From assembly GCA_013176395.1 (NCBI GenBank), contig JABMLP010000010.1, forward strand, positions 1,116,001 through 1,180,000: a stretch of DNA of 64,000 bases, read 5' to 3'. Positions 1-10,018 of this stretch are shown in pieces (within the stretch, counting starts at the first letter, position 1; every line of letters starts with the position of its first letter). The notes beneath the pieces were generated by a model. The model was not told where the DNA came from. It made no database searches and worked only from the letters and a program-made list of their open reading frames with translations. The stretch comes from Venturia oleaginea (taxonomy: Eukaryota > Ascomycota > Dothideomycetes > Venturiales > Venturiaceae). Position numbers and translations under genes: made by a program.

Positions 1-477
1 CGCCTGGTAAGTACAACTACTCATAGACAGAATTGATGGACGGATCGCATAGCAATTAGCCATCGTTTTCTAGAATGTCAACTGTATTCATGAACTCATT
101 ATCAAAGAAACTCGACCTCCAGTACTCCTCCTTCCAAGTCATTACACCCTTCCCTCGCGTCCATGAGCGATATATATTTGCGTCAAGTCATTCGGCATAA
201 TAACTGGAAGTGATCCAAGCATCTTTACCCTTCCAAGCCAAAAATACCCTTCTATTCCAAATCATCCACCATTTCTTTCCGCCAACGATTTGCGACGACG
301 AGACCAGCCTGTACTCCTGCCCTCTTTTGATCGAGTGGTGGAAGCCGGTCGAGTAGTTGAAGTCATGCTTATGGTAGCAATTGTGGCTCGATGTGGTACC
401 CGTCCTGCAATGCTGGTCAGAAGAGAGGTACCTACCGCAGTAGCATGATTACCACTTACTACTTCTGAAATGCCATA
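1..477. other. No gene recognised
   Basis: I see no convincing open frame, RNA gene or repeat in this stretch. It lies downstream of the stop codon of the minus-strand reading frame at 478–867 and may hold that gene's 3' end. Confidence 0.4.
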
Positions 478-1127
478 TCATACAGCATCTGAGCCGCCAT
501 TTCCACTTGCTTCTGGAGTACTATTGTCACCTGAGCCTGGAGCCTCACTTCCACCCGAGGAACCTTTATCACTCCCGGCTTTGGACTCAGCCGCCCTCTT
601 TTCAGCAGCCTGTGCGCGTTGCAATCTCATGGCAGCTCGATCTTCTGTAGCGCCGTGGCCGCGTGCGTCTACAATGCCATCTCCACCTGCAGGCGAAGGA
701 TCAGCTCCACCTGTATTCATGTTCCCTGCAGCATTTCCCTGTCTCAAGTCCAATTCGGCTGATTGTTTTTCCGTCTGACTGACAGGTGGAACTCCGTCTA
801 CAGTGCCATCTATACCAGCACTCGAAGCGCCAACTCCCTCTAAAACGTTTCCCCTTTTCAAGTCCATTTCAATTTCGGCGAAACGTTCTGCGTATTTTCT
901 GTCGACCTCCGTCTAACTGAGAGTTCGATTTCCCTCCGTCTGTCTACTCGATGGTCTTCCGGCATTGTCTTCTTCGTGCGGTGTGCGAACATCAACCTGC
1001 CTCCGCTGGCACTGCCTACAGCACCGGTAAATGGATTCACCGTGCCACCATCGCCTCCGCTGCCACTGCCACCAGTACCGGTAAATGGATTCATCGTGGT
1101 GGCTCGAGTCATCCTTCTTTTATTCAT
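478..1127 (-). CDS. Low-complexity hypothetical protein, gene model unresolved
   Basis: Function not recognised. Two minus-strand frames look coding: 1127 down to about 900 (Gly/Ser-rich, with NPFTG occurring twice) and about 918 down to 478 (Asp/Gly/Ala-rich, ending in a Ser/Gly tail). The second frame stays open upstream of its first ATG (867) as far as a TAG near 920, preceded by a CTCAGTTAG that could be a 3' splice site. The frames are therefore probably joined by an intron or separated by a frameshift. The second part holds two degenerate copies of a block of about 30 residues beginning DLKRGN and DLRQGN. The protein would be disordered. No signal peptide or membrane segment is visible. 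Exact exon limits are uncertain. Confidence 0.35.
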
Positions 1128-1157
1128 TGTCGATACTGAAGCCTGGCGTTCTCTCAC

Positions 1158-1579
1158 TGGGCGTCGATTGAGCTTTGGTGGGCCTATGGGAATGGGAAGT
1201 TATGTGGTAGGTAGCTTGATCGTAAATAACTTGCTCTTCTGCGGTTTGCTGATTGTGAAGCGTTGCTCTGGTCTCATCGTTACTGTATTATCCAACCACG
1301 TTCGTATTTTCCTTCAGAACTCCGCTGGGTCTTGCATCCTCGCCTTCCTATTCATGCTTATCAGCGTCTTTTTACCCAACGCCGTAAATTGTTATTCCCT
1401 ATACAACACCTTCAACCCGCCATCGACATTGCTGAATTTCTGGGGAACTGGTTTCGAAAACCTTCGAGATATATATCAGTATCGATCCGTGAAACTACTT
1501 TCGATTGTAGAAGAAGGGACATGGATTAGAGGCCGCCTTCCCCATTGTTTTCACCAGCGCCTTCCTTGTCGTCGCTGCT
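1158..1579. other. Intergenic, no feature supported
   Basis: This lies between two minus-strand low-complexity genes. Plus-strand open frames here show no convincing coding character. Nothing else was recognised. Confidence 0.3.
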
Positions 1580-2504
1580 CTAGCCATCAGCCACATCCAC
1601 GCATTCTTCTGAACCCTCATCCGATTTAGGTACTATCTCTCCGTCTTCCTCATCTTCCACTCCCGAGCCATCCGAATCATCCGGGTCATCACCAAAACCA
1701 CCCAACTCATTATCTGGGCTCTCGAGTATCGACAGTTCAACCAGTTTATTTACTGCTTGCTGGGCAGCCTTCCGCGCCTCTTCTTCCAGCCTCACCCTTT
1801 CCCTGGCCACGGGATCATTAGCTTTAGCTATATTTCTTTCGATAGTTCGCTGTATTTCAGGTAATCTGAGCTCTGTCGCCGAGAGCATGAGACAGATCCT
1901 CGTCTGAAAGAAGAAAAATGCGAAAACGTTTTGGCGAAAGTGTTTCGTACGAATCTTCGGGTTTACGCTTCTGTCCCATTTCCGCCTTGAAGGGGGCTTG
2001 TTTAGAGGTTGCATAGATTGAGATCGACTAAGCTGTGAGAAAGGATGAAGAGGTTTCAGATATAGAGTCGGCCATTGCTCTCTGTTTTTTCTTGTTCTTG
2101 CTGGCTCGGGAGGCGTCGGAAGGACCTGAAGAGTCTGATGAGGAATCGGATTAAGAATCGGACGGTTGTCCATCTGGTCCGTCAGGAGCAAAGCGAGCGT
2201 GTTTACGTCCAATTATTTTCTTAATGGCGAGTTCTGTGATTCCTATATACTTGTCGATTATGGCCCTAAATACGTCCACTTGACAAGATCCTTCTATTCT
2301 CTCGCGAGGTACACGGATTGACTTGGGCTTTCGAAAAAATTGATCCCCTGCCATCGCCCCACCATCAAAACTGATGATCTCGTTCCCATCGATCTCAATC
2401 GGAATACGAATGGCTCCTGCTGAAGGAAATTCTCCCAAGTCGGGCGCAGGACCTTTATGGGAAATGAACCTACGGGTTATGTTAGACTTCTCAAACCACT
2501 GCAC
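1580..2504 (-). pseudogene. Decaying hypothetical gene with acidic C-terminus
   Basis: Function not recognised. One minus-strand frame from 2504 reads like a folded N-terminal part, then meets an in-frame TAA at 2151–2153. It carries on as a Ser/Asp-rich and then Lys-rich segment, meets an in-frame TAG at 2028–2030, and continues again with a basic KRKPED segment. A different frame, open from about 1905 (just after a CTTCTTTCAG) to 1580, gives a plausible C-terminus with a charged helix rich in Arg/Glu/Ala and a Glu/Asp-rich end. Both stops are one C-to-T change away from CAA or CAG. A multi-intron gene is the alternative. The apparent start at 2504 is GTG, so the true 5' end is not seen. Confidence 0.4.
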
Positions 2505-3124
2505 GCCTGGAAACGGTACCTATGCAAGGTAGTTTGTCGCTCTTAGCACTAAATTTGTTGTTTCTGGTAATCTTCAGATACTGTCACCAGACTTCCGAGA
2601 GATTATGATTCCTTGGTCAGATCTGCGCATCGTGCGAGTATCGACTGTACTGTCTTTGCCTCTGATTGTTTGCTAGACAGGTGCTTCATGCCGTAAATGC
2701 AGTGGCAAGTTCCAAGAGCACAAAATGGCCGATGTAGTAGCAGTGAGTGGGTGCCTAATGAAAGCCAGCAGCAGCGGCGTATCAATAGACAGGCGCTCAA
2801 TTTGTAGAATCATAGAAAGAGAGGGAGGACGTGAAAGAGATGCCGGGTATCACAGAGCGAGGGCAATATTTTTAGGGACGGAAGTGATGATAAATACACT
2901 GGCTGTGGTGAAGTCGTCAGAAGGAGGCTCGGCGGGACGATACGCTAGAACCAGGGGCAGATCAGAGCCACACGCGTCCAACCGCACCTCTCCCCCTCCA
3001 TACACGAAAGACCACGACAACGAAGCCACCCGGACAATATCTAACATACAACCACAATGGCCCACCCTACCTGTTTGATACACCACAAAGCCCAACCACT
3101 GGCAGACTGGCCGGCCAACCACCC
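2505..3124. other. Intergenic region
   Basis: No supported gene. It separates two minus-strand genes, so it should contain the 5' side of the decaying gene and the 3' end of the Myb-like gene. The overlapping open frames here on opposite strands have no recognisable protein character. Confidence 0.3.
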
Positions 3125-4687
3125 CTAACCACCCTCTCCGTCCTCCGACAATCGAGCCGAATCAACAGTTGCAGCACAGTTAGTAGCTAGAGCACACAAT
3201 GATGCAGCAGGATAGTCCATATCAATGTCTGCGCCGTCGTCGTCGTCCTTGTCGCGAGCCGAGCCACGCCGCGAATTCTCTCCACTACTGGACGACGGCC
3301 TCGGCAACAACGCACTTCCGGCAGATGTGAAAGAAGAAGCCGCCGCTGGCCGCGCAGAAGCGTTGATGGGAGTGAAGCTTCCGCCGCGATAATCTGAAGA
3401 TATGGACTTGGTAGGGCCTGGAGTCATCACAATGGCAGATTCGCCTTTTGGCAACGCGCTAAACAAATGAGGCCCATACCGCTTCTTCACAGGATACTCG
3501 CTTTTCGGCGTCGCCATCGGTCCCAGGTTCCTAGGCATGTACGGTTCCTCTTCCTCTTCGCTGGCTGGTTCGGACTCACAATTTCGGGTGACACTGGGCT
3601 TGGGCATGGACTTGCGAGCTCTCTTCTGAGGTTGAGGGTTGTCCATATGGGCCTCTTCATCCACATCCATCGATTCAGAGGCATCCATAACGCTGCGATA
3701 ACGCTTACGGCCTTGCTGTGGATTTGTGGCCTCTGTCTCCATGGCCCCCTCAGAATCTGGCTCATCTTCCTCCCCAGCTTCATCCTGGATTTTGGACTTA
3801 AGCTTCAACTCCTTGCCATTCGCCTGGATACGGCGCCTCCTCTGCTCGTCTTTTCGCTTTTTCGGCTCATTTGCTCGATCCCGGTAAAATTCCAAGGTCT
3901 TTTCAAGGCCCTCAAGATGACCCGATTCGTCCATGGCTTGGTATCTAGCTTTCATGGCGCCTTCAGTTCGGTGCATACCAAACTCCTGTTCGAAAGCTGC
4001 TGCCATGGTTTTGTCACGATGCATTATGCTCCTATTGATCCGGCACCACTTGTTCATCCATAGGTGATGCACAGGAGTGTAACAAAATGCGCGAGGTCGT
4101 TCGACTCGAGTAGCACCACTATTTGTTTCAGCAACCTGTTCGCAGGTCGGTTCCTTTGCTCGAGGATCTGAATGGAGGCCAGAAGTGTCTTGAGTTGCCG
4201 TGATGGCTGCCGAGATGTCCTTCGGTCCGCTGGGTTCAGCCCGTGAATTGGTGGTGCCATTGGGGCTTCCATTCTTCGGCTTGATGTCAAATGGTCCGCG
4301 GATTTCGGCTTTAGTACTTCCGTCAGCCTGTTCCTCGAGGAATAGGATATAAGCGCCAGGGTTATTCCTGATTTCAGGCTGGTTGAACAATTCAAGCATC
4401 CGACGGTACTTTGTGGGATCCAGCGTCTTCCACGCCTGTTCCTCTGAGAGGATGCGAATATTGCTACCCACCTCTGCAGTATCTACATGATGTTCCTCAG
4501 CAGCAGACGACTGCTCCGACTGATGACGGTCTTCGCGATCCCTGACTGCGTCGGAGCCTGTCGCAGATTGTTTGGGCTCGGTGGTCTTATCCTTGCCCTT
4601 TGGCCTGCTTGGCTTCGGAGACATTGTAGCTTGTAATTGTGTCAGCGGCGGAGTTGTAGGATGTGGGAGCAGCTTACGAGACGACAT
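3125..4687 (-). CDS. Myb/SANT-like nuclear protein, 520 aa
   Basis: Probably a chromatin- or DNA-associated nuclear protein; its exact role is unknown. From ATG 4687 the protein has a Lys/Pro/Ser-rich disordered N-terminus. A Myb/SANT-like helical region follows at about residues 205–255, with spaced aromatic residues in HLWMNKW, an acidic helix, and the RTEGAMKARY ending typical of such domains. Next come a Lys/Arg-rich stretch (KKRKDEQRRRR, nuclear localisation-like) and a long acidic and Ser-rich tail ending in SEDGEGG. The longer open frame begins with GTG at 4783 and is not a likely start. A second ATG at 4624 is possible, because a GTAAGC just after the first ATG could be a splice donor. 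The family assignment rests on the pattern alone. Confidence 0.6.
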   Translation of the reverse strand: MSSRKLLPHPTTPPLTQLQATMSPKPSRPKGKDKTTEPKQSATGSDAVRDREDRHQSEQSSAAEEHHVDTAEVGSNIRILSEEQAWKTLDPTKYRRMLELFNQPEIRNNPGAYILFLEEQADGSTKAEIRGPFDIKPKNGSPNGTTNSRAEPSGPKDISAAITATQDTSGLHSDPRAKEPTCEQVAETNSGATRVERPRAFCYTPVHHLWMNKWCRINRSIMHRDKTMAAAFEQEFGMHRTEGAMKARYQAMDESGHLEGLEKTLEFYRDRANEPKKRKDEQRRRRIQANGKELKLKSKIQDEAGEEDEPDSEGAMETEATNPQQGRKRYRSVMDASESMDVDEEAHMDNPQPQKRARKSMPKPSVTRNCESEPASEEEEEPYMPRNLGPMATPKSEYPVKKRYGPHLFSALPKGESAIVMTPGPTKSISSDYRGGSFTPINASARPAAASSFTSAGSALLPRPSSSSGENSRRGSARDKDDDDGADIDMDYPAASLCALATNCAATVDSARLSEDGEGG

Positions 4688-5136
4688 GCTAGCAGGAGGG
4701 TATGCTGTAAGATAGTCAGCTACAGTACCAACAGAATGTGGCGCCGGAGTACGACGCAACTTGCTATGTGCCAGGAATAGCACTCCCCGCCTGCGCTTGA
4801 GTCCTGGAAGTTGACTTACTAATGATGCCTGCCTTACAAGTTCAGGAACAGTCCGAGCCGATGGTTGTACTCTTTGCTTGTAGTTGTTGCGAAGAGCTTG
4901 GTTGTTGTTGCTGTTGTTAAATTCTTGTAAGAGCTTGGTGGTGGAGGAACTGCGGGCTAGATTCAGTCTCGAGGGATTTCGCGTCGAGATTGAGTGCGAA
5001 CGATTGATGAGATTTCAATCAGCAAGTTTTAGGGGTATCTGCAATCGTCTCTCGAGGTTGCAAGAAAAAAGGTCGAACACAATGCGCTTGGGTTTCGAAT
5101 GACGCTTTGTGCTTGATGCTTTGAATTCTTCACAAC
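4688..5136. promoter_or_regulatory. Upstream region of the Myb-like gene
   Basis: On the minus strand this holds runs of CAA/CAACAA near 4890–4920, typical of fungal 5' leaders. A CTGACTATCTTACAG just before ATG 4687 looks like the end of a leader intron. No separate gene is supported. Confidence 0.3.
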
Positions 5137-5517
5137 ATGGCCAGTGCGGACTCTGGAGGCTCAGCCTGGCCCCACACGAGGCGATCATCAGGCCTACAGG
5201 AGGCCACTATAGCTTGCATGTCTTCTCCAGTCCCAATGTGGCATTCTGCCCAAATGACCAGCACCGGCTTCTACAATTTCCTGGGCTCAAGCGCATCGGA
5301 TATATTCGATTTGAACGAGATTTGCAGCAATTGTGCCCATAACATCGCCATTACATTGCCAGAGTATCAACACTCATCAGTGAATTATAGCGCAAGACAG
5401 TGTTCACCGTTAATCCCTTGTCCACACTCTGAACAGGGGTGGCAATTACGGCTAGGACTTCTATGGACTGCCAGCACGGAGACCTTGGAGTTGTGGAAGT
5501 CTACGACTAGCAAATAA
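5137..5517 (+). CDS. Possible small hypothetical protein, 126 aa
   Basis: Function not recognised. An ATG-initiated open frame with a mixed, protein-like composition, several Cys residues (one C-x2-C in CSNC) and no low-complexity bias. No signal peptide, membrane segment or known motif is evident. It sits alone in a 2-kb stretch with no other convincing gene, and the overlapping frame on the other strand (5385–5792) looks weaker. It could be chance open frame or a relic. Confidence 0.25.
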   Translation: MASADSGGSAWPHTRRSSGLQEATIACMSSPVPMWHSAQMTSTGFYNFLGSSASDIFDLNEICSNCAHNIAITLPEYQHSSVNYSARQCSPLIPCPHSEQGWQLRLGLLWTASTETLELWKSTTSK

Positions 5518-6909
5518 GTTGCATACATTCGGGAAAACTGCAACTCTGTAGCAGTACTAACGGTCCGTATCGCTTCTTTGGCCATCGAAACTTCTCGGCA
5601 ATTTCGATTGAAGCTGGCATTGAAAAGAATTTTTTTGGACACGGTCACCATCAGGGAGCTCCGCAACAACTGACATCCTTGCATTGTCCAGCCTACTGCA
5701 GAATTCCTAGATCTCGTTAAGGGACTGTGATCAAACACGACTGTGGTCAAGTTTCTCTTAAACCCAAGTGATGAGGCATGCCACAAGCACACGGACGAGA
5801 TGGTTGAGACTGCTTATTGCGGGATACTCCATTGTTCGGTTTGGAAGACCATCAAGTCGAACTACATTTGACAAAGGTAAACCTAAAAGATGCGTCGTGA
5901 GGATTCAAGACCTTTCCAACCCATCGCCAGCCACTCTTATCTTGGCTTTATTACCCCGCAGCCATCTTCTGAGGGTACATATACTGGTTTCCTGGATTCT
6001 GCTGCCCGGTCGGCGTCTTCGGGCGTTGGCCACACGGTCAAGTAAGTTAATCACCACCTATCATCACAGAACCCAGCACTAACTTAACATTTGAAACAAT
6101 ACAGGGAAGTCAGAAAACAACCACCAAAGACAATCGGATCAATACCAACAAGCCTAGGATTAGCATTGCCCCTGCACAAAGGATGACACGCTTAGTCAAA
6201 GAGAACTGCAATTTTTTTTGCAATTTTTCGGAGGGATGTAGGAGATGTGGCCTTTCGAATCTGCGGCATATGCAGTCCTTTTCGCTTATTTTGGCTCTGC
6301 GACGGAGCAGCAGCGATAGCAGAGTTGCAGAGATTTGCACCGAAGTCTCAACAGAGAACTGTGAGTCGATGCTTCATTTTATGTTCTTGGATAGGGGAGA
6401 TTTGTGCTTGTGAATTTTCGCACTTTTGTGACCTGGAGTTGCTCCCTTTCACCTGCGCTAATGTGGAATTGCAAGTGGCAGCCTCTCAGCATTTTTACAA
6501 CCTAGATGTTCGCAACTAAGTCGTGTAGTTGCGACCTTTGGCAAATTAACTAAGATCCCATGACTGAGGGTAAGCATTGTTTGACCACGATGTCTGGTAG
6601 ACGAAGCGATACCTATCTGACGGCAATTCCTGGCATGGTCTGTCCTCGCACTGAAGATTTGGCTGATCTGTTCACTGGCCACACAAGATCTTTCATTTGC
6701 TGACAGGTCCACATGAATACATTGGACATCTTGTCACAGAACTTAGCAATATGCACATATTCATTGTAGCACTCAAGAACACTAATTGCAACTTTGCTCT
6801 AATCACAATGAATCGGACATTTAGAGTTCTTTCCAATGTCCCCAGGGCGACTGTGGTCAAAGCATGCCGCTTCATTCTCGACTACCAAGCCCATTGCTAA
6901 TTGTGCTGA
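5518..6909. other. Gene-poor stretch
   Basis: Only short scattered open frames with no consistent coding character on either strand. Nothing else supported. Confidence 0.3.
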
Positions 6910-8316
6910 TCACCTAGCTGCTTGAAGTTCAACGCCTCCAAAAGAATTTGAATTCATTTGGCGTTCCTTCCTGGCTTTCGGTGCTTCTTTTTGGCCCTTT
7001 TCTGCCGGCCACTTCCACGTCCACTTCGGTATGGTCTCTCCACCTCGAGTTGTTCTTCTCGATCTTCGAGCCGGGGCTGCTTCAGCGGACTCCCCGGACA
7101 CTTCTTCGGGGGTAACTCGACGAGGTATGTACTCCAGGTCAGGCATGCTGACTAGAAGTGCTCGAGCCTCCACTTCAACTTTCCCATCTCCATCTCTCTG
7201 TTTTCTCTCAAGCTCTTTCCGAAGTTCCAGGAATTGATCCACTGTTCGAAGACGTTTCCACGTCTCGAATCGTCTCGTCATGTAGGCTAAGAATCGTGTT
7301 TGGGATAGAGGTGGATTCTTGAGATGGGCTGACCAGTGTTCGTATGCATCATCGCTGTAGTTTATGAAATACTTTTTCGCCATCCAATTATGGAAGTCAC
7401 TCCAGGTGTCTAGCGACTTGGGCTGCTTTCCGGCACTGCTTGGTATCGTCTCATGGTTGCGGATTCTATCCCAAGAGAAGGGCAGATCGTTTTCCTTCGT
7501 CCGTTTAACGATCTCCTCCTCCTTCGCCTTGGCAATGAGCTGTCTGTTGTACGGCTGCATTCCTTCTTCAGGGGGTTCGAACCAGTCCCAATATCTATTT
7601 TTCTTTACGATGGGTTGTATGATGAAACTCCTTCTGGCATGCCAAGCGGTCCATGCGAATTCTTATCTCTTGCGTTCGCTCTGTGATGTGGCTTTGGACG
7701 TTGACTGGAACTGCGTGGCGGAGTAAGTATCTCTTCGAGTTAGTAGGAGGGTGGGTTCGAATTACCTTCAGGTTCTCCTTGAGATTCTTCTTGCTCTTCC
7801 TCCTCGTCGCTGATTTGACTATCGGTTCTGGCGCGCTTAGAGGCTGATGAGCTTTCTAGATCGTCTGAATCTTCGTCCTCGTCGTCCTGGCGGCTACGCT
7901 TGCGACTGTTTTGATCTGGCTCCGCCTGACCACAGGAGTGGTAGTCCTCATCTCTTTTTGAGGGTCTTGGTTTACGTGCCGCCTTGCCACGGGTGATTCG
8001 AGTTTGCGGTAGAGGCGGTTGCTGGAAGTATATTAGCGCTCTTGAGACACATCCCCGGCTTACTAGATATCTCACTGACGCTGGCTTGGTCGGCTGTTCC
8101 TTGAGCCATTGTGGGGCTACTGCTTTCTTCTTCGCCGCTATTAATCTCGGTATCCAATTTGTTGGTATATAGATGTAGAGGATCTTCGCTGTATATTTGG
8201 TCGAGAAACAAGAGCAAGTAGTCCGGCTTCAGGATGGGTGGAGAGAGGAAAGTTGGTGGTTGGTTTATCATTTTGGTTTCCAAAAGATCTCGAAAGCTCC
8301 TCGGGTGTTGATACAT
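6910..8316 (-). CDS. Multi-exon hypothetical protein, possibly disrupted
   Basis: Function not recognised. Coding-looking minus-strand blocks: from ATG 8316, a block ending in an acidic/Ser-rich part; from about 8000 to 7770, a basic then very acidic block; and from about 7690 to 6910, a Trp/Arg/Lys-rich block ending ELQAAR. The intron between blocks two and three is clear: GTAATT at about 7770, a perfect CTACTAAC branch, and a CACGCAG acceptor near 7707. The first junction has GTAAGC and TTCCAG but these keep the wrong frame. The third block's frame meets an in-frame TAA just after that acceptor, so a further intron, a frameshift or decay must be assumed. The Trp-rich region is vaguely like a retroelement Gag, which I cannot support. 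Confidence 0.4.
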
Positions 8317-8516
8317 ACTAGTATATCCCCCCCATAACAGGTATAAAAAGCGTGTCTTTGTCGAATCCCCGACAACGCAACAACATCACACAACTCCTTT
8401 GTGTAAGTGAATCCTACAATCCCTCTAGCCATATGAACATGCACTAACATTGTTATCATCTCAGTCTCAATGATGGCTTCTTCACTCTGAACCCATCCGT
8501 GCTCTCCATCCAAGCA

Positions 8517-8712
8517 CACTCAGCTTGCCTGCCAATTGATTACACAAAGTCAGACAGCACGCGGGAGCCATTGTTTGAGAGAGGTCCCTGAGAGATTGCG
8601 CCCTCGCGTCAAAAAAGTAGGTCCTTTAGACATTCGTGTCCTTGAAGTGTGCTCTCTTCTACATGCTTCTTTGCGAAGCGGTTCAAAAGCTAATGAATTC
8701 GTCTAGTCGCCC
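8517..8712 (+). repeat. 5' exon–intron module, copy A
   Basis: First of the direct repeats upstream of the gene at 9386. It opens with ACTCAGCTTGCC and GCCAATTGATT, has a donor-like AAGTAGGTCC near 8617, and ends with AAAAGCTAATGAATTCG followed by a TCTAG acceptor-like site. It is about 196 bp long and is followed head-to-tail by copy B. Confidence 0.65.
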
Positions 8713-8910
8713 ACTCAGCTTGCTCGCCAATTGATTGCACAAAGCCAGACACTACGCGAAAGCCACGTTGAGAGACGTCCCTGAGAGATCGTGTGTGCTC
8801 GCGTCGAAACGGGTACGTCTATTTCCTTCCTGTACTTGCATTTTGCTGTCAAAAGAGACAGGCTTCTGTGCGGCGTGCTACACCGATCAAAAGCTAATGA
8901 ATTCGCTCAG
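8713..8910 (+). repeat. 5' exon–intron module, copy B
   Basis: Second direct repeat: same ACTCAGCTTGC opening, donor-like GGGTACGTCT near 8810, branch-like AAAAGCTAATGAATTCG and a CTCAG acceptor. It carries the GAGAGACGTCC core that is amplified in the next segment. Confidence 0.65.
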
Positions 8911-8937
8911 TAGTCGCATATTGAACGGAGGCCACGT

Positions 8938-9125
8938 TGAGAGACGTCCTTGGGAGACGTCCTTGAGAGACGTCCTTGAGAGACGTCCTTGAGAGACGTC
9001 CTTGAGAGACGTCCTTGAGAGACGTCCTTGAGAGACGTCCTTGAGAGACGTCCTTGAGAGAAGTCCTTGAAAGACATCCTTGAGAGACATCCTTGAGAGA
9101 CGTCCTTGAGAGACGTCCCTAAGAG
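8938..9125 (+). repeat. 13-bp minisatellite, about 14 copies
   Basis: Tandem repeat of the unit GTCCTTGAGAGAC, nearly perfect in the middle and with point changes toward the right end (AAGTCC, GACATCC). The array lies inside the third, partial copy of the 5' module and derives from the single GAGAGACGTCC motif present in copy B. Because 13 is not a multiple of 3, it reads as a 13-residue peptide repeat in every frame, which creates spurious open frames on the minus strand. Confidence 0.9.
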
Positions 9126-9126
9126 A

Positions 9127-9385
9127 CTGGGCTCGGCTTGCCCGCCAATTGATTGCACGAACGGCAGACTCATCGCAAAAACAGGCCATTGTGAGAGACT
9201 TCCCTGAGAGTTTGCCTGCCAATTGACTGCACAAACCCAGACATTAAGTGGAAGCCATTGTTGAGAATCGCGTTGACAAAGGTACGTCAGTCGAACACCC
9301 CCGTGTTTACTGTGTGCTCTTCTCAAGAGACACAATCTTATATGCGACGCGATCCAAAAGCTAACAAATGCGCCTTTTAGTCACC
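9127..9385 (+). promoter_or_regulatory. Gene-proximal 5' leader exon and intron
   Basis: Last copy of the amplified module, directly before the coding sequence. It contains CTCGGCTTGCC and GCCAATTGATT, a donor-like AAAGGTACGTC near 9280, a branch-like AAAAGCTAACAAATG, and a CTTTTAG acceptor four bases before ATG 9386. This is best read as a 5'-UTR exon and intron. It is why the in-frame ATG at 9368, which lies inside the intron, is not used as the start. Confidence 0.55.
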
Positions 9386-10018
9386 ATGTCTGGTTCTGTC
9401 TATACCACCGATACCTTTTTCTCTTGCGACACCGAAAAGTACGGCATCGCTGAGCACCAAGTTCCCGAACTCTCTGAGCCAGACGTTGACCCCGTACTCG
9501 CCGCTACTCGTAACATTCTCGAAGAGAAGCTCGACAATTACCTTGACGTGAAATTCCCCGACAAAGCTCAGAAACTTTTGGAGAACGGCCCGCTCACGAA
9601 GCTCTACGCGTTCTACGAGGAATACACGATGGAACCAGACAAGATACCATTCATCAACTTCAAGACCGATAGAGCCGATGAGCTCAAGGCTTTAATGTAC
9701 AACAAAGATTTTGAGGCGATTGGCGATTTTATCTTGCAAGACTTCAAGGAGAGTGTTGATAGATACCGCAAAGAAATGGGGGAATCGTCATCTGAGCACT
9801 TCTTGCTTACGGAGGATGAGTGTGATACTGGTATGCACGGCGCTTTGCTGCCAGTGAGCATTGAAAGAGGAGAGAACGGAGGTGACGGATATGACGAAGA
9901 GGAGGATGATGATGGAGTAAATCAAGGTTATGGTGTACCGCCGTCTGTCGAGTCCGACGGTGGTCTTGAGCCTATCGAGGAAGAGGATGAAGGAGAGGAT
10001 GGTCCCGTCTTCCTCTGA
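9386..10018 (+). CDS. Acidic hypothetical protein, 210 aa
   Basis: Function not recognised. The first half (residues 1–125) is predicted to be helical and mixed-charge. The second half is strongly acidic, with EEEDDDG and EEEDEGEDG runs, ending in PVFL. No signal peptide, membrane segment or known domain is seen. I chose ATG 9386 rather than 9368 because a splice acceptor (CTTTTAG) falls between them. The gene stands alone on the plus strand, and its upstream leader has been duplicated several times, which may matter for its expression. The codon pattern and the clean frame support a real gene. Confidence 0.7.
   Translation: MSGSVYTTDTFFSCDTEKYGIAEHQVPELSEPDVDPVLAATRNILEEKLDNYLDVKFPDKAQKLLENGPLTKLYAFYEEYTMEPDKIPFINFKTDRADELKALMYNKDFEAIGDFILQDFKESVDRYRKEMGESSSEHFLLTEDECDTGMHGALLPVSIERGENGGDGYDEEEDDDGVNQGYGVPPSVESDGGLEPIEEEDEGEDGPVFL

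Noticed and set aside
3467..4063. 198-codon plus-strand open frame
   Set aside because: It is antisense to the Myb-like gene, whose codon use and domain order are far better.
8938..9125. CRISPR-like regular array
   Set aside because: The unit is 13 bp with no spacers, a minisatellite in a fungal genome.
8887..9335. Minus-strand repeat protein with DVSQGRLSRT units
   Set aside because: Any frame of a 13-bp repeat reads as a 13-residue peptide repeat; this region is a leader module of the gene on the other strand.
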